From contig NZ_JBALHR010000001.1 in NCBI RefSeq assembly GCF_036964905.1, forward strand, positions 124,001-188,000: a stretch of DNA of 64,000 bases. The letters are read 5' to 3'. Origin of the DNA: Gemmobacter denitrificans (lineage in GTDB: Bacteria; Pseudomonadota; Alphaproteobacteria; Rhodobacterales; Rhodobacteraceae). The notes under the pieces were generated by a model that searched no databases, was not told the origin of the DNA, and saw nothing but the letters and a program-made list of their open reading frames with translations. A program made the translations under genes and the position numbers. Below, one piece after another: positions 17,206 through 26,589 of the stretch (positions are counted from its first letter, which is position 1; the number at the start of each line of letters is the position of its first letter).

Positions 17206-18081
17206 TTACAACAATTTGACCGTTTGCCACGCGCCCATGCGCGACCGGAACCATGTGCGCTGGCGTTTGGCATATTGGCGCGACGCCAGCTTGGCTGCAG
17301 CGATCGCTTCATCCAGGGGCAGACGGCCTTCAAGATGGGCCACCAGTTCCGGTGCACCGATGGCGCGCGCCGAAGGCCGCTCAGGCTGCCAATGCGGCCA
17401 TTCGGCGCGCACTTCCTCCAGCGCGCCTTCTGCCATCATCTGATCGAAACGGCGGTCGATCCGGGCATTGAGCCAATCGACATCGGGGCGCAGCACCAGA
17501 CAGTCGGCCTGTTCGGGCGGCAGCAGTGGGGCAGGCGTTGCCTTCTGCCAGTCGGCCAGCCCGCGCCCGGTGGCGCGTTGCACCTCCCATGCGCGCTGCA
17601 CCCGCGCCAGATTGGCCAGATCGGTGCGCGCCGCCGTTTCCGCATCCAGCGCCGCCACCATCGCAGAAGGGTCGCCGTGTCGCAGCGCATCGCCTTCGGC
17701 CCGTACCTCGGGCGGGATCGGCGGGATTTCGGCCAGCCCTTCGGTCAGCGCCATGAAGTAAAGCCCGGTGCCTCCCACGATCACCGGGCGCGGCCCCTCG
17801 GCCAGCACTGCGCGCAGATCACGCAGCCAATGGCCGACCGAATAGTCCTGATCGCGCTCGACATGCCCATAGAGCCGATGGGGCGCCGCCGCTTCCTCGG
17901 CTGCCGAGGGCCGCGCTGTCAGCAGCCGCCAGCAGCCATAAACCTGCAGCGCATCCGCGTTGACGATGATCCCGCCTTGTCGTGCCACGATCTCCAGCGC
18001 CAGCGCCGATTTGCCGCTGGCGGTGGGCCCGGCAATCAGCACGGGCCGTTCTGCCGACAGGCCTTGCAGCAGCTTTTCCAC
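17206..18081 (-). CDS. miaA: tRNA dimethylallyltransferase MiaA
   Basis: Transfers the dimethylallyl group to A37 of tRNAs reading UNN codons. The P-loop GPTASGKS is near the N-terminus, followed by NADALQVYGCW (family: D-S/A-x-Q-V-Y) and VGGTGLYFMALTEGLA. I placed the start at a GTG (VEKLLQGLSAERPVL), giving 291 residues, close to the family norm. A longer form from an upstream ATG at 18186 (326 aa) is possible, but its extra N-terminus has no family counterpart. Divergent from pyrH. Confidence 0.9.
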   Translation of the reverse strand: MEKLLQGLSAERPVLIAGPTASGKSALALEIVARQGGIIVNADALQVYGCWRLLTARPSAAEEAAAPHRLYGHVERDQDYSVGHWLRDLRAVLAEGPRPVIVGGTGLYFMALTEGLAEIPPIPPEVRAEGDALRHGDPSAMVAALDAETAARTDLANLARVQRAWEVQRATGRGLADWQKATPAPLLPPEQADCLVLRPDVDWLNARIDRRFDQMMAEGALEEVRAEWPHWQPERPSARAIGAPELVAHLEGRLPLDEAIAAAKLASRQYAKRQRTWFRSRMGAWQTVKLL

Positions 18082-18235
18082 CCTTGCATCCCCGCTTTCC
18101 GCCAACAGCCCCGGCAAAGCGCCGGTGAGCGGTTGATCCTGCCCGCGTTTTCCGACATTTTGCGCTGCAGTCAACACGGGTGCCATCCGAGCGCCCGAAC
18201 AATCACGCCACAACCAGACCCAAAAAGGTTCCCCC

Positions 18236-18970
18236 ATGACCGCCGAGACCGCGCATCCGCCCCTGAAATACAGCCGTGTCATGCTGAAAATCTCGGGTGA
18301 GGCGCTGATGGGCGATCAGGGCTTTGGCCTGCATCCGCCCACCGTGGCCCGCATCGCCGCCGAGGTGAAATCGGTGCGCGACATGGGCGTCGAGGTCTGC
18401 ATGGTGATCGGTGGCGGCAATATCTTCCGCGGCCTGGCCGGTTCGGCACAGGGGATGGAGCGCACCACCGCCGATTACATGGGCATGCTCGCCACCGTGA
18501 TGAACGCGCTGGCCATGCAATCGGCGCTCGAACAGCTCGGCGTCTTCACACGCGTCATCTCGGCCATCCCGATGGATCAGGTCTGCGAGCCCTATATCCG
18601 CCGCCGCGCCGTCCGCCATCTGGAGAAGAAGCGGGTCTGCATCTTTGCAGCCGGCACCGGCAACCCCTATTTCACCACCGATACCGCCGCCACGCTCCGC
18701 GCCAATGAAATGGCCTGCGAGGCGATCTTCAAGGGCACCAAGGTTGATGGGGTCTATGACAAGGACCCGAAGAAGCACGCTGATGCCAAACGCTATGACA
18801 AGGTCAGCTATGATGAATGTCTGGCCAAGCATCTGGGCGTGATGGATGCCAGCGCCATTGCCCTGGCGCGTGACAATGATCTGCCGATCATCGTCTTTTC
18901 GCTGGATGAACCCGGTGGTTTCCGTGGCATCCTTGCGGGGCAGGGCACCTATACCACCGTTCAGGGCTGA
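18236..18970 (+). CDS. pyrH: UMP kinase
   Basis: 244 residues; phosphorylates UMP to UDP in pyrimidine nucleotide synthesis. Amino-acid-kinase-fold landmarks are visible: LKISGEALMG near the N-terminus, VIGGGNIFRG, and FAAGTGNPYFTTDTAA. ATG with AAAAAGG upstream. It begins the long plus-strand envelope and translation cluster; frr follows after 165 bp, as in many bacteria. A TATAGA hexamer around 19057 in that gap might be a secondary promoter. Confidence 0.97.
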   Translation: MTAETAHPPLKYSRVMLKISGEALMGDQGFGLHPPTVARIAAEVKSVRDMGVEVCMVIGGGNIFRGLAGSAQGMERTTADYMGMLATVMNALAMQSALEQLGVFTRVISAIPMDQVCEPYIRRRAVRHLEKKRVCIFAAGTGNPYFTTDTAATLRANEMACEAIFKGTKVDGVYDKDPKKHADAKRYDKVSYDECLAKHLGVMDASAIALARDNDLPIIVFSLDEPGGFRGILAGQGTYTTVQG

Positions 18971-19135
18971 ACGTCGCAGCCCCTCTGCCCGATCCGGGCA
19001 CGGGCAAGGCCCTGCCGATCCACCGAAACCCCGGTATCCATGCGCGGGCCAGCCTGCTATAGAGCGGCGAAGCGTTCGCGCAAGAATTGACCGGCCTGCA
19101 TCACGACCTGCCTGCCAAGAAAAATGAGGACTGCA

Positions 19136-19702
19136 ATGTCTGCTGACGATCTCGATATCGACCTTGACGCCATCGAGCGCCGGATGGATGGCGCGCTTGC
19201 GGCGCTGAAGATGGAATTCGCCTCGCTGCGCACGGGCCGCGCCTCGGCCCAGATCCTCGATCCGATCCAGGTCGATGCCTATGGCCAGATGACGCCGATC
19301 AACCAACTGGGTACCGTGAACGTGCCGGAACCGCGCATGGTGGTGATCAATGTGTGGGACAAGGGCATGATTTCCAAGGTGGAAAAGGCAATCCGCGAAA
19401 GCGGGCTGGGTATCAACCCGGTGACCGATGGGCCGCTGATCCGCCTGCCGATCCCCGAACTGAACGAACAGCGCCGCCGCGAACTGACCAAGGTCGCCGC
19501 GCAATATGCCGAAAGCGCCAAGATCGCCATTCGCAATGTGCGCCGCGACGGGATGGATCAGATCAAGAAGGCCAAGGCCGCCGGCATGGGCGAAGACGAT
19601 CAGAAGATGTGGCAGGACGAAGTTCAGGACCTGACCGACAAGCATATCGTGCTGGTGGACAAGCTTCTGGAAACCAAGCAGCAGGAAATCATGCAGGTCT
19701 GA
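19136..19702 (+). CDS. frr: Ribosome recycling factor
   Basis: 188 residues. It releases ribosomes from mRNA after termination, together with EF-G. The core signature is present (EFASLRTGRASAQILDPI, ELNEQRRRELTKV, NVRRDGMDQIKKAK). Start chosen at the ATG preceded by GAGGA at six-base spacing; an ATG 12 bp upstream has no ribosome site. Located between pyrH and uppS, the usual order. Confidence 0.96.
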   Translation: MSADDLDIDLDAIERRMDGALAALKMEFASLRTGRASAQILDPIQVDAYGQMTPINQLGTVNVPEPRMVVINVWDKGMISKVEKAIRESGLGINPVTDGPLIRLPIPELNEQRRRELTKVAAQYAESAKIAIRNVRRDGMDQIKKAKAAGMGEDDQKMWQDEVQDLTDKHIVLVDKLLETKQQEIMQV

Positions 19703-19754
19703 GGACTTGCATGATCCCCTTTCCCCGCGTCCCGATCCGCGACGGAGTCTGATC

Positions 19755-20507
19755 TTGGCCCCCAGCCCCTCTTCCGTAAACGCCGCCGAAGCCGGTTCCG
19801 GTCGCCGCGCCGAGCATGTTGCCATCATCATGGACGGCAATGGCCGATGGGCCACCGAACGCGGCTGGCCGCGTCTGGTGGGCCATCGCAAGGGGGCCGA
19901 ACGGGTGAAGGAAATCGTGCGTTGTGCGCCCGATCTCGGCATTCGCTGGCTGACGGTCTATGCGTTTTCCACCGAAAACTGGAAACGCTCCACCGAAGAG
20001 GTGCTGGGCCTGATGGCAATCTTTGCCCGCTATATCGAGCGCGAGGCCGACCGGCTGGCGGCGGAATCGGTGCGCATGCGGTTCATCGGGGATCGGTCGC
20101 GCCTTGATCCGAAATTGCAGCGCCTGATGGCCGGGATTGAATCGCGCACGGCCGCCTATGACCGGCTGAATTTCACCATTGCCATCAATTATGGCGGCAG
20201 GGACGAAATCACCCGCGCCACGCGTGACATTGCCCATGCGATTGCTGCGGGCCTTCTGAAACCCGAACAGGTGACCGACCAGCTGATCAGCCAGCATCTG
20301 GATACCGCCGATCTGCCTGACCCGGATCTGGTGATCCGCACCAGCGGCGAGACGCGGACCTCAAACTTCCTGCCCTGGCAGACGGCCTATGCCGAATATG
20401 ATTTCACCCCGACACTCTGGCCCGATTTCACGCCAGCCGAACTGGCAAAGATCGTGGGTCGCTTTGGCCATCGTGAGCGCCGCTTTGGCGGGGTTGTCGG
20501 CGCATGA
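19755..20507 (+). CDS. uppS: Isoprenyl transferase (undecaprenyl diphosphate synthase)
   Basis: About 250 residues. It condenses isopentenyl units into the C55 lipid carrier of cell-wall synthesis. IIMDGNGRWATERGWPR is the cis-prenyltransferase signature with the catalytic Asp; TVYAFSTENWKRS and RTSGETRTSNFLPWQ are the other conserved boxes. The start is uncertain: I chose TTG at 19755 because GGAG lies eight bases before it. An upstream TTG at 19707 would add 16 residues but has an unsuitable ribosome-site spacing. Overlaps cdsA by four bases. Confidence 0.94.
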   Translation: MAPSPSSVNAAEAGSGRRAEHVAIIMDGNGRWATERGWPRLVGHRKGAERVKEIVRCAPDLGIRWLTVYAFSTENWKRSTEEVLGLMAIFARYIEREADRLAAESVRMRFIGDRSRLDPKLQRLMAGIESRTAAYDRLNFTIAINYGGRDEITRATRDIAHAIAAGLLKPEQVTDQLISQHLDTADLPDPDLVIRTSGETRTSNFLPWQTAYAEYDFTPTLWPDFTPAELAKIVGRFGHRERRFGGVVGA

Positions 20508-21289
20508 GCGCGGATTGGAGCGATCTGCGCACCCGGCTGCTGTCTGCCTTGGTGCTGATTGCCGTGGGCGGGGCTGAAATCTGGCTGGGCGGCTGGAATT
20601 TTGCGGCGCTGGTCATCATCGCCACCGGCTTCATGATCTGGGAACTGGCCCGGATGACCGAAAGCCCGGGCGCCATGCCTGCCCCGGTTCTGGGGGGGAT
20701 TGCGGCGATCTGCCTGTTGGCGATCAAACTGCTGCCGGGTCTTGGCTGGTTGTTCCTGTTGCTGATCCCCTCGCTGGCCGGCAATGCGCTGCCGCGCCGC
20801 GACCGCGCTGTCTGGTCGGCCTATGCGCTGGTCATCATGCTGACCGGGCTTGGCCTGATCGTCTTGCGAGACGGGTTCGGTGTGGTGGTGATCCTCTGGC
20901 TGGTGCTGGTCGTCGTGGCTTCGGATGTCATGGGCTATTTCGCGGGTCGCGCGCTTGGCGGGCCGAAATTCTGGCCGAAGGTCAGCCCCAAGAAAACCTG
21001 GTCGGGCACCATTGCAGGATGGATTGGTGCGGGTCTGGTGGGGCTTGGGTTCTGGTTCGGCGGCTGGGCCAATAGCGCTGCGATCTGGCTTTCGCCCTTT
21101 CTGGCCTTTGCCGGGCAGTTGGGTGACATTGCCGAAAGCGCCATCAAGCGCCGTGCCGGCGTGAAGGACAGCTCGCATCTGATCCCGGGGCATGGGGGTG
21201 TGCTGGATCGCTTTGATGCGCTGGCCTTCGCCGTGGTGCTGGCCGTGCTGCTGGCCCATCTGGGCGGGTTGCCCTTTGCAAAGGTCTGA
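20504..21289 (+). CDS. cdsA: Phosphatidate cytidylyltransferase
   Basis: 261 residues, strongly hydrophobic with about seven to eight membrane helices. It makes CDP-diacylglycerol for phospholipid synthesis. The C-terminal CdsA signature SAIKRRAGVKDSSHLIPGHG, followed by GVLDR, is intact, as is the upstream GPKFWPKVSPKKTWSG segment. ATG overlaps the uppS stop (ATGA), implying translational coupling. Confidence 0.96.
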   Translation: MSADWSDLRTRLLSALVLIAVGGAEIWLGGWNFAALVIIATGFMIWELARMTESPGAMPAPVLGGIAAICLLAIKLLPGLGWLFLLLIPSLAGNALPRRDRAVWSAYALVIMLTGLGLIVLRDGFGVVVILWLVLVVVASDVMGYFAGRALGGPKFWPKVSPKKTWSGTIAGWIGAGLVGLGFWFGGWANSAAIWLSPFLAFAGQLGDIAESAIKRRAGVKDSSHLIPGHGGVLDRFDALAFAVVLAVLLAHLGGLPFAKV

Positions 21290-21294
21290 TTAGG

Positions 21295-22485
21295 ATGCGG
21301 CGGGTTTCGGTCTTTGGCGCCACCGGCTCGATCGGGGAAAGCACCTTCGACCTGCTGATGCGGCAGGGTGGGCCGGAGCGGTATCGCACCATCGCCCTGA
21401 CCGGCGGGCGCAACATCGCCCGGCTGGCCGAAATGGCCCGCGCCCTGCAGGCCGAAATCGCCGTGACCGCCCATGACGAATTGCTGCCCGATCTGCGCGC
21501 GGCATTGGCGGGCAGCGGGGTTACGGTCGCTGCCGGTGCCGCTGCCTTGCTGGAGGTCGCAGACCGCCCTGCGGATTGGGTCATGTCGGGCATTGTCGGG
21601 GCGGCGGGACTTGCGCCAGGCTTTCGTGCCTTGCGCCATGGCGGCACGCTGGCATTGGCCAACAAGGAAAGCCTGGTGACGGCAGGCCCGCTGCTGCTGG
21701 CCGAGGCCGCGCGCCACAAGGCCCGCATCCTGCCGGTAGACAGCGAACATAGCGCGATCTTTCAGGCGCTTGCGGGCGAAGACATCACGGCGGTCGAACG
21801 CATCATCCTGACGGCTTCGGGGGGCGCGCTGCGCGACTGGCCGCTGGAACGGCTGCAACATGCCACCGTGGCCGAGGCGCTGGCCCATCCCAACTGGTCC
21901 ATGGGGCCGCGCATTACGATCGACAGTGCCTCGATGTTCAACAAGGCGCTGGAAGTCATTGAAACCCGCGAATATTTCGGTGTCGCCCCGGAACAGGTGG
22001 AAGTGATCATCCACCCCGAAAGCATCATTCATTCCATGGTCGGCTTTCGCGATGGGGCGATCATGGCGCATCTGGGCGTGGCCGATATGCGCCATGCCAT
22101 CGGCTATGCCCTGAACTGGCCTTCGCGCGAGGCATTGCCCGTGGCGCGGCTGGATTTCGCAGGGCTGACCCGGCTCAGTTTCCGCGCGCCCGACGACATC
22201 CGCTATCCTGCCCTGCGCCTTGCGCGCGAGGTGATGGCGCTGCGCGGCGGCGCAGGCGCGGTGTTCAACGCCGCCAAGGAAATCGCGCTGGATCATTTCA
22301 TTGCGGGTGGCATCGGCTTTGCCGATATGGCCGCCGTGGTGGAAGACACGCTTGCCGCACAATCGCGCGAGTCTGGCCTTGGAAATGCCCCCGGCAGTCT
22401 TGAGGATGTGCTGGCCATTGACCATCTTGCACGCAGGATCGCCACCGGCATCGCCGAAACCCTGGCCCGTCGCCGCGCGGGCTGA
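21295..22485 (+). CDS. dxr: 1-deoxy-D-xylulose 5-phosphate reductoisomerase
   Basis: 396 residues; the committed step of the MEP isoprenoid pathway, feeding UppS encoded just upstream. The N-terminal NADPH-binding loop FGATGSIGESTFDL, the LANKESLVTAG and PVDSEHSAIFQ motifs (metal and substrate binding) and the GPRITIDSASMFNKALEVIE segment are all present. Five bases separate it from cdsA. Confidence 0.97.
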   Translation: MRRVSVFGATGSIGESTFDLLMRQGGPERYRTIALTGGRNIARLAEMARALQAEIAVTAHDELLPDLRAALAGSGVTVAAGAAALLEVADRPADWVMSGIVGAAGLAPGFRALRHGGTLALANKESLVTAGPLLLAEAARHKARILPVDSEHSAIFQALAGEDITAVERIILTASGGALRDWPLERLQHATVAEALAHPNWSMGPRITIDSASMFNKALEVIETREYFGVAPEQVEVIIHPESIIHSMVGFRDGAIMAHLGVADMRHAIGYALNWPSREALPVARLDFAGLTRLSFRAPDDIRYPALRLAREVMALRGGAGAVFNAAKEIALDHFIAGGIGFADMAAVVEDTLAAQSRESGLGNAPGSLEDVLAIDHLARRIATGIAETLARRRAG

Positions 22486-22520
22486 CCGCACGCCTGCCGG
22501 GCTGACAGAAGGAAGACCCG

Positions 22521-23858
22521 TTGGATCTCTCGACTTTTCTGCCGGATTTCGGCTCGGCCTCGTTGACCTTGATCGCCTTCATTGTCGCCATTTCGATCAT
22601 CGTGGCGGTGCATGAATATGGCCATTACATCGTGGGCCGCTGGTCGGGCATTCATGCCGAGGTCTTCAGCCTGGGTTTTGGCCGGGTGTTGTGGAGCCGG
22701 GTGGATCGCCACGGCACCCGTTGGCAGATCGCAGCCTTGCCCTTTGGCGGATACGTCAAGTTCATGGGTGATGCCGATGCGGCGTCCGGCAAGGATGGCG
22801 AGGTGATGTCGGGCCTGTCTGACGCCGAACGCCGCCGCACGATGCATGGCGCACCGCTTTGGGCCAGGGCGGCGACGGTGGCCGCGGGGCCGATGTTCAA
22901 CTTCATCATGTCAGTCCTTGTTTTCGCTGGGTTTTTCTGGATCAACGGGATCGCGACAGATGATCCCGTCGTGGGCGAGGTGAAAGACCTGCCGGGCATC
23001 GCCGACGCCCTGCAGCCCGGGGATCGCATTCTGGCTGTCGCGGGTCAGGAGACCCCGGATCTGGCGCGTTTTCTGGAAGTTGTGCGCGATCTGCCACCTG
23101 CGACCTCGACCGAATATCGTGTCGCGCGGAGCGGGGCTGAACAGGTGGTTCAGGGGCCCTATCCCTTTCCGCCACTTGTCGATTCCGTCCAGCCAATCAG
23201 TGCGGCCGCCGATGCCGGGGTGCAGCCCGGCGATTACATCCGTGCCATCAATGGCCAACCGGTCATGGCCTTTGGCGATATGCCGGCGATGGTCGAGGCG
23301 ACAGGTGGCAAGCCTGCGGTGCTGACGGTAGAACGGGAAGGCGCGCAGATCGACCTGAACATCATCCCGCAGCGCCGCGATCTGCCCTTGCCGGAGGGTG
23401 GTTTTGAAACCCGATGGCTTCTGGGGTTGAATGGTGGTCTGGTTTTCGTGCCCGCAACGCGCAGCGCAGGCCCCTTTGAGGGAATTCAATTGGGTGTGCA
23501 GCAACTCGGGGCTGTTGTTTCCACCAGCCTCTCAGGTTTGTGGCATATGGTGACCGGCGGCATTTCGCATTGCAATCTGCAAGGCCCGGTCGGGATCGCG
23601 CGTGCTTCGGGGGCTGCCGCCTCAATGGGGGGCGAAAGTTTCATCTGGTTCATAGCCATGTTGTCGGCGGCGGTGGGGTTGATGAACCTGTTTCCCATTC
23701 CCGTGCTGGATGGGGGGCATCTGGTGTTTCACGCCTATGAGGCCGTCACCGGCAAGCCTCCTTCGGATGGGGCAATGCGGGTGTTGATGACTGTGGGGCT
23801 TTCCTTGCTTCTGGGCCTGATGGTCTTTGGTCTGGGCAATGATCTGATCTTCTGCTGA
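22521..23858 (+). CDS. rseP: Site-2 metalloprotease RseP
   Basis: 445 residues from a TTG start preceded by GAAGGAAG. The zinc site HEYGH lies in the first membrane helix, and the second-ligand motif PVLDGGHL lies in the C-terminal membrane region. Two PDZ-like domains sit between them (around LQPGDRILAVAGQ and VQPGDYIRAINGQPV). RseP cuts membrane anti-sigma factors and signal-peptide remnants. The dxr-rseP-bamA order is the common envelope-cluster arrangement. Confidence 0.95.
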   Translation: MDLSTFLPDFGSASLTLIAFIVAISIIVAVHEYGHYIVGRWSGIHAEVFSLGFGRVLWSRVDRHGTRWQIAALPFGGYVKFMGDADAASGKDGEVMSGLSDAERRRTMHGAPLWARAATVAAGPMFNFIMSVLVFAGFFWINGIATDDPVVGEVKDLPGIADALQPGDRILAVAGQETPDLARFLEVVRDLPPATSTEYRVARSGAEQVVQGPYPFPPLVDSVQPISAAADAGVQPGDYIRAINGQPVMAFGDMPAMVEATGGKPAVLTVEREGAQIDLNIIPQRRDLPLPEGGFETRWLLGLNGGLVFVPATRSAGPFEGIQLGVQQLGAVVSTSLSGLWHMVTGGISHCNLQGPVGIARASGAAASMGGESFIWFIAMLSAAVGLMNLFPIPVLDGGHLVFHAYEAVTGKPPSDGAMRVLMTVGLSLLLGLMVFGLGNDLIFC

Positions 23859-23929
23859 TCGCTGGTTCTGCGCCCCAATCGTGCCACATTCGCCTGCTAG
23901 ATGGGCATCGTGGGGAAAGGGGTATCATC

Positions 23930-24070
23930 ATGCAAACCGTCATGAATGGCTATCGTGGGCTGTCTTTTCTGGTTGGCCTGAACTGGGACTGGCTTTTCAC
24001 GCTGGGCACCATCGTCGTGGGGCTTCTTGCAGGGGCCTTCCTTGGCACGCAACTCGTTGCTCTGCAGTGA
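23930..24070 (+). CDS. Small 46-residue single-pass membrane protein
   Basis: An ATG-started ORF with a strong ribosome site (GGGGAAAGGGG), lying between rseP and bamA on the same strand. It encodes a short polar N-terminus (MQTVMNGYRG), an aromatic interface (GLNWDWLF) and one hydrophobic helix with a GxxxGxxxG glycine-zipper pattern (GLLAGAFLG). No domain is recognised. The ribosome site, the membrane topology and the hairpin terminator after it argue that it is real. Possible roles in envelope assembly or in modulating RseP are only guesses from position. Confidence 0.65.
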   Translation: MQTVMNGYRGLSFLVGLNWDWLFTLGTIVVGLLAGAFLGTQLVALQ

Positions 24071-24119
24071 TTTTCCCTTCGGACAGGGCAGGGCTAGTGG
24101 CAAGACGACACTTTTCCCC

Positions 24120-24141
24120 AAAGCCTTGATTTCAGGCTTTT
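24120..24141 (+). terminator. Probable terminator after the 46-aa ORF
   Basis: AAAGCCT and AGGCTTT pair around a seven-base loop and are followed by one further T before GACA. The stem is short, so read-through into bamA is likely. A TTGACA at 24140-24145 just after it could be part of a bamA promoter, though no good -10 was seen. Confidence 0.45.
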
Positions 24142-24202
24142 GACAAGCCCCGCCAATCCCGCTAGTCAGGTGCAAGGATTTGCATAAGGTGTGGGACGGG
24201 CC

Positions 24203-26587
24203 ATGGATCAGGGCAAGCGCGCAATCGGGCCGCAGGGCAATCGCAAGGCGCATCTGATGCGGACCGCGGCAATCACGGTTTTTCTTGCATCTACAACACT
24301 TTCTGCGCCGATGTTGATGCAGGCCCACGCGCAGGGCCTGAATGTCAGCCAGGTGACGGTCGAGGGAAATCAGAACATTGATGCCGCATCGATCCTGAAA
24401 CTGGCCGGAATCGGGCGGGGCGAGACCACGGCAGCCCAGTTGAACGATGCCTATCAGGCGCTGCAGAATTCCGGCCTGTTCGAGACAGTCGAGGTTCTTC
24501 CGCAGGGCTCGCGCCTTGTGATCCGGGTCAAGGAATATCCGCTGGTCAACGTGATTTCCTTTGAAGGCAACAAGCGCCTGAAGGATGAGGCGCTGGCCGA
24601 AATCATCCAGTCCAAGGCCCGCCGGGTCTATTCGCCCGCCAAGGCCGAGGCGGATGCCGCGCTGATTGCAGAAGGTTATCGCGAACAGGGCCGTCTGGCC
24701 GCTTCGGTCGAACCCAAGATCATCCGCCGGTCTGACAATATGGTCGATCTGGTGTTCGAGATCGCCGAAGGCAAACCGACCGAAATTGAGCGGCTGGCCT
24801 TTGTCGGCAACCGCGCCTTCAGTGACCGCCGTCTGCGGCAGGTGCTGGAAACCAAACAGGCAGGTCTGCTGCGCACCTTCATCCGCCGCGACACGCTGCA
24901 GCCCGACCGGCTGGAACTGGACAAGCAGTTGCTGAAGGATTTCTACCTGTCGCGCGGCTATGTCGATGTGCAGATTCTGGATGCCAGCGCCGAAGTGGCG
25001 CGCGAGCGCGATGGTGTCTTTGTCACCTTCACCCTGCAGGAAGGCCAGCAGTTCACCTTTGGCAAGATCAGCGCCGCCAGCGAGATCGAAGGTCTGGATG
25101 CAACGGAATTCGAAGCGGCGCTGAAACTGCGCCCGGGCAGCGTCTATTCGCCCTCCGGCGTGGAAACCAACATCACCCGGCTGGAAAACCTGGCTCTGAA
25201 AAAGGGCCTGACCTTCGTGTCGATCGAGCCGCGGATCACCCGCAACGAAAAGACGCGGGAACTGGATGTGGTCTTCACCCTGGTGCGCGGGCAGAAGATT
25301 TTCGTTGAGCGCATTGATATTGAAGGAAATACCACGACCTTGGATCAGGTGGTGCGCCGCCAGTTCCGTACGGTCGAAGGCGATCCCTTCAATCCGCGCG
25401 AAATCCGTCAGTCGGCCGAACGCATCCGTGCGCTTGGCTATTTCGCCGATGCACGGGTGAATGCCGAACCGGGCACCAGCCCGGATCAGGTTGTGGTCAA
25501 TGTGGATGTGGAAGAACAGCCGACCGGATCGCTGTCCTTCGGTGCAAGCTATGGCGTGTCTTCGGGGCTTGGATTCTCGATCGGGTTGACCGAGACCAAC
25601 TTTCTTGGTCGTGGTCAGACGGTCGGCTTCAATATCTCGACCGGAACCGACAATACCAACAGTTCCATCACCTTTATCGAACCGGCGTTTCTGGGCCGCG
25701 ATCTGAAGCTGAAGTTCAACACCTTTTACAACGAAACCGACAATCAGGATGCCACCTATGATACCCGCCTTGCGGGGATCGTTCCGGCCATTGAATTCCC
25801 GGTCAGCGAGTTGGGTCGGCTGGAACTGCGCTATTTCCTGCGCTACTCGGATCTGAAGGATCTGCGGCAGGCGGTGGCGGATGATCCGGCAACGCCGGAT
25901 GTCGATGAAACCGTATTGCCCACCTCGCCGATCATCGGGCGGGACGAGGCACGCGAAGGCCTGTTCTATTCGGGCATCGGTGCGACCTACAGCTATGACA
26001 GCCGGATTTCCGGGGTGAACCCGAATGGCGGAGTGCTGCTGCGTTTCGGGGTGGATTATGCCGGTCTGGGCGGCGATGTGGACAGCATTACCGCGACAGC
26101 TCTGGCCTTGGCTGAAACCAAGGTGTGGAATGAAGAGGTCACCCTGCGCGCCGTGTTTGAAGGTGGCGCGCTGCATATGCTGAACGATGACCCCAGCCGG
26201 GTGACCGATCGCTATTTCGGCGGCGGCAAGATCCGTGGCTTTGAACCGGGTGGCATTGGCCCGCGCGATCTTGCCACCGATGATGCACTGGGTGGCAACT
26301 TTTTTGCTGTTGCCCGGTTCGAGGCCGATTTCCCGCTGGGCCTGCCCGAGGAATATGGCATTTCCGGCGGTCTGTTTGCCGATTTCGGTTCGGTCTGGAG
26401 CCTGGATGACGTGGCAGGCCAAAGTGGCGCGGTGGATGACGGGTTCCACCTGCGGTCCTCTGTCGGTGTCTCGATCTTCTGGACCACACCGATCGGCCCG
26501 CTGCGGTTCAACTTCTCCAAGGCGCTGGACAAGCAGGACTACGACAAGGAACAGTCCTTCGACCTGACGATCTCGACCAAGTTCTGA
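24203..26587 (+). CDS. bamA: Outer membrane protein assembly factor BamA
   Basis: About 794 residues. A signal sequence (MRTAAITVFLASTTLS to AHAQG) is followed by five POTRA domains (to about residue 420) and a 16-strand Omp85 barrel ending in phenylalanine (LTISTKF). The barrel carries the KIRGFEPGGIGPR motif corresponding to the conserved (V/I)RGF. BamA is the core of the beta-barrel insertion machine. The start is uncertain: this ATG, a GTG at 24191, or the ATG at 24257 directly before the signal peptide. Followed after two bases by the skp-like gene. Confidence 0.95.
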   Translation: MDQGKRAIGPQGNRKAHLMRTAAITVFLASTTLSAPMLMQAHAQGLNVSQVTVEGNQNIDAASILKLAGIGRGETTAAQLNDAYQALQNSGLFETVEVLPQGSRLVIRVKEYPLVNVISFEGNKRLKDEALAEIIQSKARRVYSPAKAEADAALIAEGYREQGRLAASVEPKIIRRSDNMVDLVFEIAEGKPTEIERLAFVGNRAFSDRRLRQVLETKQAGLLRTFIRRDTLQPDRLELDKQLLKDFYLSRGYVDVQILDASAEVARERDGVFVTFTLQEGQQFTFGKISAASEIEGLDATEFEAALKLRPGSVYSPSGVETNITRLENLALKKGLTFVSIEPRITRNEKTRELDVVFTLVRGQKIFVERIDIEGNTTTLDQVVRRQFRTVEGDPFNPREIRQSAERIRALGYFADARVNAEPGTSPDQVVVNVDVEEQPTGSLSFGASYGVSSGLGFSIGLTETNFLGRGQTVGFNISTGTDNTNSSITFIEPAFLGRDLKLKFNTFYNETDNQDATYDTRLAGIVPAIEFPVSELGRLELRYFLRYSDLKDLRQAVADDPATPDVDETVLPTSPIIGRDEAREGLFYSGIGATYSYDSRISGVNPNGGVLLRFGVDYAGLGGDVDSITATALALAETKVWNEEVTLRAVFEGGALHMLNDDPSRVTDRYFGGGKIRGFEPGGIGPRDLATDDALGGNFFAVARFEADFPLGLPEEYGISGGLFADFGSVWSLDDVAGQSGAVDDGFHLRSSVGVSIFWTTPIGPLRFNFSKALDKQDYDKEQSFDLTISTKF

Positions 26588-26589
26588 TC

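Noticed and set aside
24140..24168. Sigma-70 promoter for bamA (TTGACA plus 17 bp)
   Set aside because: The hexamer at the -10 position (TAGTCA) matches the consensus at only two bases, so no promoter is called.
23897..26449. 850-codon open frame antisense to bamA
   Set aside because: Produced by codon bias of bamA on the opposite strand; bamA has a signal peptide, POTRA domains and a barrel.
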